Positions 23,983 to 32,274 of a stretch of DNA of 58,990 nucleotides are shown in pieces. The position numbers were made by a program, and so were the translations under genes. Where the stretch lies: positions 1 through 58,990 of the forward strand of contig DGXB01000094.1 of assembly GCA_002396205.1 (NCBI GenBank), in the 5' to 3' direction. The DNA is from Bacteroidales bacterium UBA4243 (lineage in GTDB: Bacteria; Bacteroidota; Bacteroidia; Bacteroidales; F082). The notes beneath the pieces were generated by a model. The model saw only the letters and a list, made by a program, of their open reading frames with translations. It ran no database searches and was not told the origin of the DNA. Positions within the stretch are counted from its first letter, which is position 1; the number at the start of each line of letters is the position of its first letter.

Positions 23983-26205
23983 TTACTTCAACTTTTCTAT
24001 CAGAGGCCTAATCTTTGCATCATATTCTTCGTTTCCGAAGTTTATTATCACGAGGTTCTTTTGAGTTCGGGTGAATCCTGTATATAACAACTCATCAAAC
24101 GACAGATTGAACGAAGTTGTTGTGTCATATTTCGGCTCAAGTATGAGAAACACTACTTCACTTTCCCATCCTTTGAAAGAATTGATTGTAGAAATCTTGA
24201 TTGTACCACTATTCATCCAAAAATGAAGTTTTTTATTGTCTCTGATGGTTTTGTAATCATCCTCAAAGACTTCCTTTCTGAAATCAACAAGTTGCTCTTC
24301 ATAGTTTTTTTCGAAATTAAAATAGTCGTCAAGAGAAAAACCATTATCCCTGCACTTTTCAACCAGCCGTTCTCGCAATTTGACATTGAAGCTTTTGTAC
24401 AAATCATACACAGTAAACAACACGGCAATACGCTGCCTTATCTTTACCCAATCATTGTCAAAGAGATTTTTCCTGTTTGGGAAAATAGCATTCTTTATTT
24501 GCTCAGCAATAGCATTGAACCACTCGACATTTTTATTATCAGATGCGTTCTTCCCAATATAATTGAGATGGGTCATGTACATGGACTCAATAGTTTCCAG
24601 CATTGAATTTGTTTTTTCCCTACTACTATATCGGTAAAAAGCATCAAACGTTCGCAACAGTTTAGTTGTGTAACCAAGTATTGTTATGTCATTTGGTGAA
24701 ATATTAGCAGCTTTATTCAAAATGTTGCCTCGGATAATGTTATACAATGTGACAACTGGATTCGTTTCTTGCAAAAACATATAATTCACAAATCCGTCTT
24801 TATCTATAGTCAAATCCAACTCATCTTTTCTCTCATTTTCTTCAAATTGATCCATATCATATTTGTCTCCAAAAACATCTCGTTGAAATGCTCGAGCCAA
24901 ATCCCTCACTTTCAATTCAGACCTATAGCAGTACTTCAACTCGTTAACACCTTTGACATTAGTGACAACGTCTTTTTGAGCTATCGGTTGTCCATATTTA
25001 TTTTGCTTGACATCGCCAAAAAGTACATAATCCCCTTCGGGGTCACGAAAAAAACGTTTGATTATATCCATCCAAGACCTGTGATAATCCTGGATTTCAT
25101 CAATCAATACAGCATCATATTTGACGATTTCATCCTTATGACCCTCAAACAATTCGATATTTGAATAATAATTCCGTTCCAAATACTCCCCTATTTCGAA
25201 CGATGGAATATCTTCGGGGACGTATAACTCAATGTTAAGATTATTGAGTTCAGCATTGATGAAAGAATGATAATTTATGATAGTAAAGTTTTGCAAAGGG
25301 AACTCCTCGTCAACCCTATTCATTTTATCATGGATAAAATTTTTCAAGGTAATATTGTATGTCAAAATCAGAATCCTAGGATTTGGATTTCTACTTAAAA
25401 CCCGTTTATATGCTTGAACTGCACGTGCAGCCAAAACCGTAGTTTTTCCAGAGCCAAAAACTCCCTTTACTCGTTGTTCAAGTTGTACCTTTAACTCACC
25501 ATTTTCCCACTTCCCATAAATGATTTCTCTCTGTTTTGGTGAATACGAATAGGGATTGCCCTGAGATTTCAAATGAACCGAAGGCGCGAGCAGCCTTTTG
25601 AAATTTGCATAAATTTCGTTTGTAAACAAAAATGAATGTTGCCTTGGACTCAGGTATCGATTTGATAGTATATCGTTGAAATGTTGAGCATTAAGTCCAT
25701 CAACACCAATCAGGTCTATATTGTATTTAAGAAATGTTTGATATTTTTTGTCGTCTCTGTATGGAGTTATTAAAAGATTGTCCACGGTTTGCTGTGATGC
25801 ACAGTGAAAATAGATAGCACACGCAACGATGTTGAAATGGCGGAAATCATTGATTTTCTTTTCAAGCAAATTGTCCACATGCAGATCAAACAAGTTGCTT
25901 TTATACTTAAGCACTTGGTCTATTGGTGACTTGACAACCGAATTGTTTGGCGTATAAACCCATTTCCTCTTCTCATCCAAAGAAAAATTTGTCAAATTCC
26001 AATCTTTTACTTCAATAATCATCACCCCATTCCCTTCCCGCATAATTATAACATCAGGTCTATCGCCATTCAAATAAGGATTGAAATACACTTCGTATGA
26101 ATCATCAAGTGTATTTCCCAAGAAGGTCAACAAAGCCCTTTCGCCATCTGTAGGTTGGACTTTGAATCTGTTTATTTGTTCTATTGAAGGGATGAATATA
26201 GCCAT
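23983..26205 (-). CDS. NERD-domain UvrD-like helicase/nuclease
   Basis: A 740-residue protein. Residues about 20-130 are a NERD nuclease-like domain (PD at 50-51, IIEVKDW with E65 and K67). The superfamily 1 helicase part follows: Walker A VFGSGKTT (249-256), Walker B VLIDEIQDYH (366-375), an SF1 motif with RSELKVRDLAR, and the C-terminal motifs INSFKGWESEVVF and LYTGFTRTQKNL. It is the third gene of a minus-strand run behind an AAA ATPase and an unknown protein. Helicases of this kind work in DNA repair and in phage defence such as Gabija, but the ATPase partner here has no nuclease TOPRIM domain. Confidence 0.88.
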   Translation of the reverse strand: MAIFIPSIEQINRFKVQPTDGERALLTFLGNTLDDSYEVYFNPYLNGDRPDVIIMREGNGVMIIEVKDWNLTNFSLDEKRKWVYTPNNSVVKSPIDQVLKYKSNLFDLHVDNLLEKKINDFRHFNIVACAIYFHCASQQTVDNLLITPYRDDKKYQTFLKYNIDLIGVDGLNAQHFNDILSNRYLSPRQHSFLFTNEIYANFKRLLAPSVHLKSQGNPYSYSPKQREIIYGKWENGELKVQLEQRVKGVFGSGKTTVLAARAVQAYKRVLSRNPNPRILILTYNITLKNFIHDKMNRVDEEFPLQNFTIINYHSFINAELNNLNIELYVPEDIPSFEIGEYLERNYYSNIELFEGHKDEIVKYDAVLIDEIQDYHRSWMDIIKRFFRDPEGDYVLFGDVKQNKYGQPIAQKDVVTNVKGVNELKYCYRSELKVRDLARAFQRDVFGDKYDMDQFEENERKDELDLTIDKDGFVNYMFLQETNPVVTLYNIIRGNILNKAANISPNDITILGYTTKLLRTFDAFYRYSSREKTNSMLETIESMYMTHLNYIGKNASDNKNVEWFNAIAEQIKNAIFPNRKNLFDNDWVKIRQRIAVLFTVYDLYKSFNVKLRERLVEKCRDNGFSLDDYFNFEKNYEEQLVDFRKEVFEDDYKTIRDNKKLHFWMNSGTIKISTINSFKGWESEVVFLILEPKYDTTTSFNLSFDELLYTGFTRTQKNLVIINFGNEEYDAKIRPLIEKLK

Positions 26206-26224
26206 AACGTGTTACTTGAAACTA

Positions 26225-27274
26225 TTATTCCAATACAAAGAGCCTGTTATTCTTATTATTATCAACATAAAAGCCAGACAAACAATCATCTTTGAATTCA
26301 GTTGCTTTTTGCGCCACTCCCGAAATTTCGTTCACAATATTTGAATAAGCAGCAGAAACCCATTTAGTTGTCTTATTAAGATATGGTATGATTACGCTCA
26401 CTGTTGTAGTTTTCTCTGCCCTACCTGATTTTTTCAAGTCAAAACCTCCAGCACAACTGATATAAACATTGTTGGTAACAATGACTCTATCATGAAAACT
26501 GTTGGTCTTAAAAATAGCTAGTGTAAAATATAAGTTCGGTCGTATTTCGCCAATTAGGTTTGCTATCTCTTTAAAGCAGTCTTTACTGTTTATATCATCC
26601 CTATTGTTGTTTTTTTTGAGCGTCGTAAATATGGCTATTTGGAACGGAATCTCCAAACTTATTTCTTCAGGCAAAAGGGCATCAAAAAGATCTTTGAGGT
26701 TTTCTTTGCCAACGGTCATGTCATTAAAAATATAGTTATCAATCATAGCGAGGCAATTGCTTGGGAACCGCTTTAAAATAGCACTCCAACATAGATTCTT
26801 ATTCTTTAAAATAGCAGCACCGTTATCAAAAAGCATAAAATCACATTCCTTAATATTGTATGGGTTGAGAATCAGTACCCCTAATTCATCTGTAATTATT
26901 TTTGTTGCTTTGGCATCCAAACATGTTAGATAACAAGCCGTTAATTGATCGTTAGATTTGGGATCTATGATATCAGGAGTAATGAATTTTTCAGATAGTT
27001 TTATATGTGACTTTCCACTTATTTGTTGAACTGAAAGCCTTTGTAAAAATCTTTTATAATCTGAATTCGGTTGTTGTGTCAAAGTAATAAAATCGCATTC
27101 TGAAACGTCCAAATGCAAAATGATATCCGAACTACAAAGCATGGATTCCAAACAAATCCACATTTCAAGCTCCTTGAAATCACTATCACCGACTTTCCAA
27201 TTTTTTGTTTTTGAAATGCAGATTTCCAAAAACTTGGATTCGCAATACACATGCTTTCTATATTTCTCACCCAT
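26225..27274 (-). CDS. Unknown protein with a C-terminal HDR motif, partner of the DUF3696 ATPase
   Basis: A 349-residue protein without a known domain that I can name. A notable segment near residues 263-283 reads FHDRVIVTNNVYISCAGGF; its H-D-R pattern resembles the HDR(Y) motif of phospholipase D-like and related nuclease folds. Residues 100-200 contain alternating hydrophobic strands. The gene starts 3 bases after the ATPase stop, so the two are surely co-expressed and probably form a complex. A nuclease or effector role is inferred from the HDR motif and context; it could equally be a sensor. Confidence 0.55.
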   Translation of the reverse strand: MGEKYRKHVYCESKFLEICISKTKNWKVGDSDFKELEMWICLESMLCSSDIILHLDVSECDFITLTQQPNSDYKRFLQRLSVQQISGKSHIKLSEKFITPDIIDPKSNDQLTACYLTCLDAKATKIITDELGVLILNPYNIKECDFMLFDNGAAILKNKNLCWSAILKRFPSNCLAMIDNYIFNDMTVGKENLKDLFDALLPEEISLEIPFQIAIFTTLKKNNNRDDINSKDCFKEIANLIGEIRPNLYFTLAIFKTNSFHDRVIVTNNVYISCAGGFDLKKSGRAEKTTTVSVIIPYLNKTTKWVSAAYSNIVNEISGVAQKATEFKDDCLSGFYVDNNKNNRLFVLE

Positions 27275-27277
27275 GAC

Positions 27278-29488
27278 TTAAAGCAGTTTTTGTGCAAGAC
27301 CTATCGCTTCATCAAAGAAGCCCTCTCCAAAAGTGTCATCCAAATATCCATCCTTACATATTTCTATTTTCTTTACTTGCGACTCTCCTCCATCTAATAC
27401 TTTGTGAGGTGAGTTTAGATAATAGATAGAAATATCTTTATTGCTGATTGTGAAATCTTTAGCATCGTCTTTGCCTGCAACAAGTACTTGTAATTTCCGA
27501 ATCAAATACTCACTATGAGTCTCCACAATGAAATGTATGTTATGCTCCCGATATGCCTCCAAAAACATGTCGGCCAAAAGCGACTGGTATTTTGGGTGCA
27601 AATGGATTTCAGGTTCCTCGATTGCAATGGTCAATATAGCAGGAATCTTTGTTTTATTATCAAAATTTCTAAACTGATCAAAAATAAGTTTGCCATCATC
27701 TGTCTTAAAGCCGTCCAAGGTTTTTGCTGACAAGATATTAGTCTCAATCTCAAGCAAGACAGACATCAATTGAGAAATGCCATAACCTTCATCCGCTAGC
27801 AAATGTCCTTTCTCATCTTTCTCACTATCATGTAAACGAACCACAATGCCTAATCCTTCCTCGGTATTCTTAATACTAATATGATGACCTATCCCAAATT
27901 TTTGAATCCATGTATTCAAAAAAGTGTCTGGTATATATTCTCCCACATACGACTGTTTAGCCTTATAATACACATTCAGTAATTTGCTAAAATCATCATG
28001 AGTATCGAAGGTGTACAATCTCTGTATGGCAACCCTCGAAGAAGAAACATATTTGAAATTGCCGATGTTTTCTTCTGGCAACATAATTGCAACCAGCAAA
28101 TCAAAAAAATAGTTTTTAAAGAATTTAAGCACGGGGTGTTCGTATCCTTTAAAGTCAGTGGCAAATCCAGCAGTAGGGAAATATTTTGCAAATGATTTAT
28201 TTATACGAACAGAATATCGGAGTAAATTGTCATAAACAAACGAAAAAGGTAGCTTTTCTCGATTAACCCTCAAATTTTCCTCATATTGTCTTTTTCGTTC
28301 TTCACGCAGTTTTTTTGTTTCCGCAACTTTATCAATGGTCTCCTCTTCGGTTTCTTCTCCATCAAAGGAAATTTCGCGCAATGGTTCAGCATACACGATA
28401 TCTCTATCTACATTAAACCATGGAAAAACCTTAAGCCCTTCAATAGATGTAATTATTGATTCGAAAACATTTTTTGGATGGAAAAAAAACTCATAATGGC
28501 TGTCCCTTCCTATCAATCCTTCTGCATTTTCTTTTGCAACAAAATAATCAAGAAGAGTATTATATTCAGAATTTTCAAAATCATCCAAAATGATATTGAT
28601 GTTTTCTTTTACTTCATCATCATTAACCTTGTAGTATTTCCAAATGGTTTCTCTAGTTTTTTCTTTAGATACACCTTGAAGTTTTATAAAAACCGGCAAA
28701 GGAAATAGCGAATTAAAACCATCTACAAGTCTTATAAGTCCCTGATCATTACCACTTAATTTATACTTTTGGCGATTTGGATAATGCTTCCTCAATTCCC
28801 ACAATTTATAGTTTTCTCTTTCATCCTTTGTCAGCCTCGTTTTCAACAAATCACGTAATTCTTTAATTTCTTTCTTCAACCCGTCGACCTGATCTTCTTT
28901 TATTCCACTCTCTTCTCCAATCATATCATAATTCACATAATAGTTGTTCAAACCGACAATGACTTCATAGAGAGAAAAATTGATGAATCCATTTTTCAAG
29001 GGAAACAAATTGTATTCTTTCACTGCAACTTCTTTGTTTTCATCTATTATGACATGAAGAATTAATTCGACAGAATTCGTTTCAATTTTTATTTCCTTTA
29101 GCCAACCCTCATTGAAATTGTCGGCATCACTCGCTGCAAAGACATAAGAGACAATGAATTCCATATCAGATTGAAGAGGTTTGATAGAATATGCCAAAGT
29201 AACTTTTCCATCATTTTCAGCATCTCTGTTCAAAATTGACTTATAGTTGCCCAATTGCAATTTTACATCGGTTACACTGAGAGGATAGTTTTGCGGCCAA
29301 CATTCCTCATTCTTTTGATAGTTATCCTTCATTTGCTGGATAAACTTCGACAATAGCACCATTGATTTGACCAATGAACTCTTACCCGAACTGTTACATC
29401 CAGTGAGAAGCGTAATAGGAGCAATATCAAAAGTGGCGCCTTCCTCATCAAAAGACCTGAAATTCTTGACTGTAAACTTAGTATTCAT
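27278..29488 (-). CDS. AAA/ABC-type ATPase, DUF3696 family
   Basis: A 736-residue ATPase of the OLD/AAA_15 kind. Walker A GCNSSGKSS is at 30-38. Near the C-terminus come a signature-like DEGYGISQLMSVL, Walker B with D-loop IEEPEIHLHP (E624-P632) and an H-loop segment IVETHSEYLIRKLQ, the pattern of DUF3696 proteins. Only about 80 residues follow the H-loop and no TOPRIM nuclease domain is seen, so it is not a GajA-type nuclease. The long middle region may be a coiled-coil insert. It heads a minus-strand operon with the HDR protein and the NERD helicase. Likely a sensor or motor of a defence system. Confidence 0.85.
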   Translation of the reverse strand: MNTKFTVKNFRSFDEEGATFDIAPITLLTGCNSSGKSSLVKSMVLLSKFIQQMKDNYQKNEECWPQNYPLSVTDVKLQLGNYKSILNRDAENDGKVTLAYSIKPLQSDMEFIVSYVFAASDADNFNEGWLKEIKIETNSVELILHVIIDENKEVAVKEYNLFPLKNGFINFSLYEVIVGLNNYYVNYDMIGEESGIKEDQVDGLKKEIKELRDLLKTRLTKDERENYKLWELRKHYPNRQKYKLSGNDQGLIRLVDGFNSLFPLPVFIKLQGVSKEKTRETIWKYYKVNDDEVKENINIILDDFENSEYNTLLDYFVAKENAEGLIGRDSHYEFFFHPKNVFESIITSIEGLKVFPWFNVDRDIVYAEPLREISFDGEETEEETIDKVAETKKLREERKRQYEENLRVNREKLPFSFVYDNLLRYSVRINKSFAKYFPTAGFATDFKGYEHPVLKFFKNYFFDLLVAIMLPEENIGNFKYVSSSRVAIQRLYTFDTHDDFSKLLNVYYKAKQSYVGEYIPDTFLNTWIQKFGIGHHISIKNTEEGLGIVVRLHDSEKDEKGHLLADEGYGISQLMSVLLEIETNILSAKTLDGFKTDDGKLIFDQFRNFDNKTKIPAILTIAIEEPEIHLHPKYQSLLADMFLEAYREHNIHFIVETHSEYLIRKLQVLVAGKDDAKDFTISNKDISIYYLNSPHKVLDGGESQVKKIEICKDGYLDDTFGEGFFDEAIGLAQKLL

Positions 29489-29510
29489 TTTTTTATCTTT
29501 TTATGTTCTG

Positions 29511-29518
29511 CAAAAATA
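29511..29518 (-). promoter_or_regulatory. Promoter -7 box of the ATPase-helicase operon
   Basis: TATTTTTG on the minus strand, 23 bases before the ATPase start. Confidence 0.6.
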
Positions 29519-29560
29519 CAACTATTTCATTTCCACCAATCAGTTTATAGCCTTGCAACC

Positions 29561-30121
29561 CTACTTTTTGTTTTCGTCTGCAAAAGTAGTATAGGTCTGT
29601 GCAACCAATTTGCACACTTCATTTTTTTCTTCCTCGGCCATGTAACGGTCGGCCAAGAAACCGATGGGGCGCACCGGCTGCTCCCTAAACTGTTCCTTGA
29701 TCTTGCCATAGTTCGCAGCCAAGTTCTGATAGGTGAACCCGATCTGTTTGGAGGCGAAAGCAAACTCACGCACAAACTCCTTAGAACTGCGCACCGTCGT
29801 CTCCACACAGCAGGTGAAATGGTCGCGCATGTAGCGTGTGACAGTGTAGTCGCTGTGGTTGTTGCATTCCGAGGTCAGCCACACCAACCCTTCCAGCATC
29901 ACCTTGTCCATCTCGTCGAAAGCAAAGCTCAGGTTGAAATGCACCCTACGCCTTCCCCAACCCGGGGTGTCCCACATCTCCACCTCAAATGGCTTGCCGT
30001 CCATGATGACGATGAAATGGTTGTCCACCATCTTGCACTCAAAACCTGCCTTGGCCATCCTGCGGCTCACCACCTTGATAAAACGCTGTTGTCTTTTCAT
30101 GTTCATGTTGTTTTTGTTCAT
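29561..30121 (-). CDS. Unknown protein, possibly YbjN-like fold
   Basis: A 186-residue protein with an N-terminal basic stretch, then GFECKMVDNHFIVIMDGKPF (about 23-42) and a helix-rich half. The layout, a short beta-sheet region with a folded chaperone-like core, is reminiscent of YbjN-type proteins, but I see no decisive motif. The start MNKNNMNMKR is chosen by analogy with the retropepsin gene, whose leader and start look alike (MNKNKRN). It is divergently transcribed from the WYL regulator, and lies 72 bases upstream of the ATPase gene on the same strand. Confidence 0.5.
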   Translation of the reverse strand: MNKNNMNMKRQQRFIKVVSRRMAKAGFECKMVDNHFIVIMDGKPFEVEMWDTPGWGRRRVHFNLSFAFDEMDKVMLEGLVWLTSECNNHSDYTVTRYMRDHFTCCVETTVRSSKEFVREFAFASKQIGFTYQNLAANYGKIKEQFREQPVRPIGFLADRYMAEEEKNEVCKLVAQTYTTFADENKK

Positions 30122-30169
30122 AACCTTTTTTGTTTTCGGCTGCAAAGAAAAACCATGTGTATGCAATGT

Positions 30170-30200
30170 TTTTGCACAAAGAAAAAAAGTGCTATCTTTG
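30170..30200 (+). promoter_or_regulatory. Promoter of the WYL regulator gene
   Basis: TTTG at 30170-30173 and TATCTTTG at 30193-30200, with 19-base spacing: a near-perfect Bacteroidetes promoter. It faces the divergent 186-residue gene. Confidence 0.8.
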
Positions 30201-30252
30201 CATCATAAAAACATCGAAAGCAATATCATAAACAACTAAATTCCAGCCAATT

Positions 30253-31239
30253 ATGCCTACAACAAAATTTTCATTTATTCGCTGTCGCATCTTGGACAAA
30301 TGCTTCCGAAGCCCAAAACTTTACCAAATCCAGGACCTCATTGATGCCTGTGAGAAAGAACTCAACATGAGCATCAGCCGTCGCACCATCTATTACGACA
30401 TCGATTTCATGAAAAGCAACGATGGCTGGAATGCTCCTATCGAACCTATTAAAGATGGTAATCGCCGCTATTACCACTATACAGATCCTGACTTTTCTAT
30501 TGACAAAGTCCCGTTGTCTGAAGCACAACTGAAGCAGATTCAAGGTGCCGTTGACGTGTTGAACAGCTTCGAAGGCCTACCTCAGTTCGAGGGTTTGCAG
30601 GACAGCCTTGCCAAGCTGGGACTGACCGCCTTGAACACAGAAGCAAAGCCCTGCTTCGGCCTAGACCATAACGAATATGTCGGTGGCCTCTCCTACTTAA
30701 CGCCGTTATTCAACGCGATACAATATAATAATGTGCTGAAAATCGGCTACAAGCCTTTCGACGAAGAGTCTATGGATTTGGTGTTCCATCCCCAATACCT
30801 CAAACAATACAATAACCGATGGTACATCTTTGGCGTGGAGCAGAACCATCAAGACCAGATTTGGAACCTTGCCCTGGACCGAATCGAGAGCTTGGCCACC
30901 ACAAAAGACTATACCTATATCAAACTGGACGAGGACTGGAACGAGTATTTTGAAGACATTATCGGCGTGACCAACCTTGACAACGCTCCCGTGGAAAAGA
31001 TTCATTTCCTTGTTCATGGCAAGACGGCGCATTATCTATACACCAAGCCTCTACACGGTTCACAGCATCATAATTGGCTTGATGACAACACCCTGGATAT
31101 CACCCTCAACGTCAAAATCAACTTCGAGTTAACCCGAACCCTGCTCTCTTACGCCCCCTACATTACCATCCTCTCCCCGCAGTCGCTGGTCGAAGAACAC
31201 AAAATGAGTCTGAAAAAAGCCTTAGAACAGTACCAATGA
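30253..31239 (+). CDS. WYL domain transcriptional regulator
   Basis: A 328-residue regulator. An N-terminal HTH_11-like winged helix (IQDLIDACEKELNMSISRRT, then IYYDIDFMK) is followed by the WYL domain (YNNRWYIFGVEQ near residue 180, with W-Y replacing W-Y-L) and a C-terminal WCX-type segment. WYL regulators often sense nucleic acid ligands and control phage defence islands. Here it stands at the start of the island and opposite the ATPase-helicase operon, so it may control that operon. The Bacteroidetes type, with KLYQIQDLI start, is common. Confidence 0.9.
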   Translation: MPTTKFSFIRCRILDKCFRSPKLYQIQDLIDACEKELNMSISRRTIYYDIDFMKSNDGWNAPIEPIKDGNRRYYHYTDPDFSIDKVPLSEAQLKQIQGAVDVLNSFEGLPQFEGLQDSLAKLGLTALNTEAKPCFGLDHNEYVGGLSYLTPLFNAIQYNNVLKIGYKPFDEESMDLVFHPQYLKQYNNRWYIFGVEQNHQDQIWNLALDRIESLATTKDYTYIKLDEDWNEYFEDIIGVTNLDNAPVEKIHFLVHGKTAHYLYTKPLHGSQHHNWLDDNTLDITLNVKINFELTRTLLSYAPYITILSPQSLVEEHKMSLKKALEQYQ

Positions 31240-31548
31240 CTTCTTGTGAAGTGCTTTTAACAGTAGTTTCTTAAACTCTTCAATATCAGGCAAGGCTTTT
31301 CTTGAGTTCCTCTGGCATCTAGGCAGTGGTTTTGTAAGTGGCCACACCCATGAGTTTGCAGTCCTTCAATTCGGCAATCATGATTGCCGAATTAATAACT
31401 GCTTGATTATCATTATTCTGAAAATCGACAATTGCAATTGGCGAATTAATGCTCAATTCGTCGGTTATGACCGATGAATTTGGAATTACTGCCTTGTTGT
31501 ATGTCGCAGGTTGGTTCATGTGCCTTGTTTTTGATGTGCAAATATAGA
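31240..31548. other. Decayed coding remnants downstream of the WYL gene
   Basis: On the minus strand a 66-codon frame (31319-31519) of a protein without recognised family runs into a stretch encoding MPEELKKSL and, after a frameshift, PDIEEFKKLLLKAL. This looks like the end of a broken gene. No complete gene, RNA or terminator could be assigned. Confidence 0.35.
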
Positions 31549-31666
31549 TTATTTTCCCGTTATCGTTTCTCCCAAAGGATTCGTTTCGTGTTTATTATAG
31601 TTCTCTTGCGCTTTTTCCTTGCTCGCATTCGCATAGCAATACTCGCACAAATGCGGGCAGGTGTTG
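31549..31666 (-). pseudogene. 3' fragment of a DUF1848 gene
   Basis: Encodes the last 38 residues of the DUF1848 protein (CPHLCEYCYANASKEKAQENY and onward), with only a few base differences from the end of the intact gene at 32271-33293. Upstream sequence does not match, so it is a displaced end fragment. Confidence 0.8.
31552..31666. repeat. 115-base direct repeat, copy 1 of the DUF1848 gene end
   Basis: Matches 32274-32388 with four base differences, in the same orientation, 722 bases apart. The AlbA_2 remnant lies between the copies. Confidence 0.88.
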
Positions 31667-31840
31667 ACTTGTATTAATCGACTAAATTGACCATTTACTA
31701 ATCTTTCCACGCGCCATTTGAGCCATCTTTGAGCCGTTTTTGAGCCGATTGAGCCGATTTTGATTGTTGGTATAGTGATACAATTGACCATTAATTGACT
31801 AAATTGACTATTGAATGACTATTAATTGACTAATTCGAAA
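31667..31840. repeat. Low-complexity heptamer repeats between remnants
   Basis: TTTGAGCC recurs four to five times (31716-31760) and AATTGACTA-type units recur five to six times (31775-31835). In the minus direction these resemble decayed linker repeats of AlbA_2-type genes (SKTAQ, LVNQ). No gene is seen. Confidence 0.55.
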
Positions 31841-32274
31841 TAACTACCAGCACCAAATCCCTTGTTAATCAGTAATTTGAATACTTTAGTCAATTCGTTC
31901 AAATCTTTTGTCGCAGTTTGTCGAGCGACTGTATTGATTTTTTGGTACTCGCTATTGGTGATTTTGCCTTTCTCCTTCACATACATTATAGCCTTTATCT
32001 GTCTCGGGTTCAATCCTTTGGCTTGCAATTCTTCTTCGTTAAACAAGTCTTTGCGAAACACCACCCAAAAACCAGAACTATCATAATAATAAAGAGGCTG
32101 GGGCAATCCTGCCACGGCGCACTGCTCGTTCATCTTGCGGATGCCGCGCCCCCATGCTTCAATGTAGCCTATACGGAAAAAAGCATTGGAGATGTCGGGA
32201 TTGTGAGGTACGGAGGAATGTTTCCAAACGGTCTTGTATTCTATGTTTTGTGATTCTGTCATATTTTGTATCAT
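31822..32274 (-). pseudogene. AlbA_2/HATPase_c_4 gene reduced to its two ends
   Basis: A 150-residue frame starting with the first residues of an AlbA_2 protein (MTESQNIEYKTVW) and passing at once to the region after the ATPase-like part (PDISNAFFRIGYIEAWGRGI) and the winged helix. About 250 internal codons are missing, yet the frame is kept. The start overlaps the DUF1848 stop as ATGA, so it can be translated by coupling. MTES, four codons in, is the likely ancestral start. It might work as a small winged-helix protein, but is more likely decaying. Confidence 0.7.

Noticed and set aside
23983..29488. Gabija system
   Set aside because: The ATPase has no TOPRIM nuclease domain and an extra gene lies between it and the helicase, so GajA/GajB does not fit.
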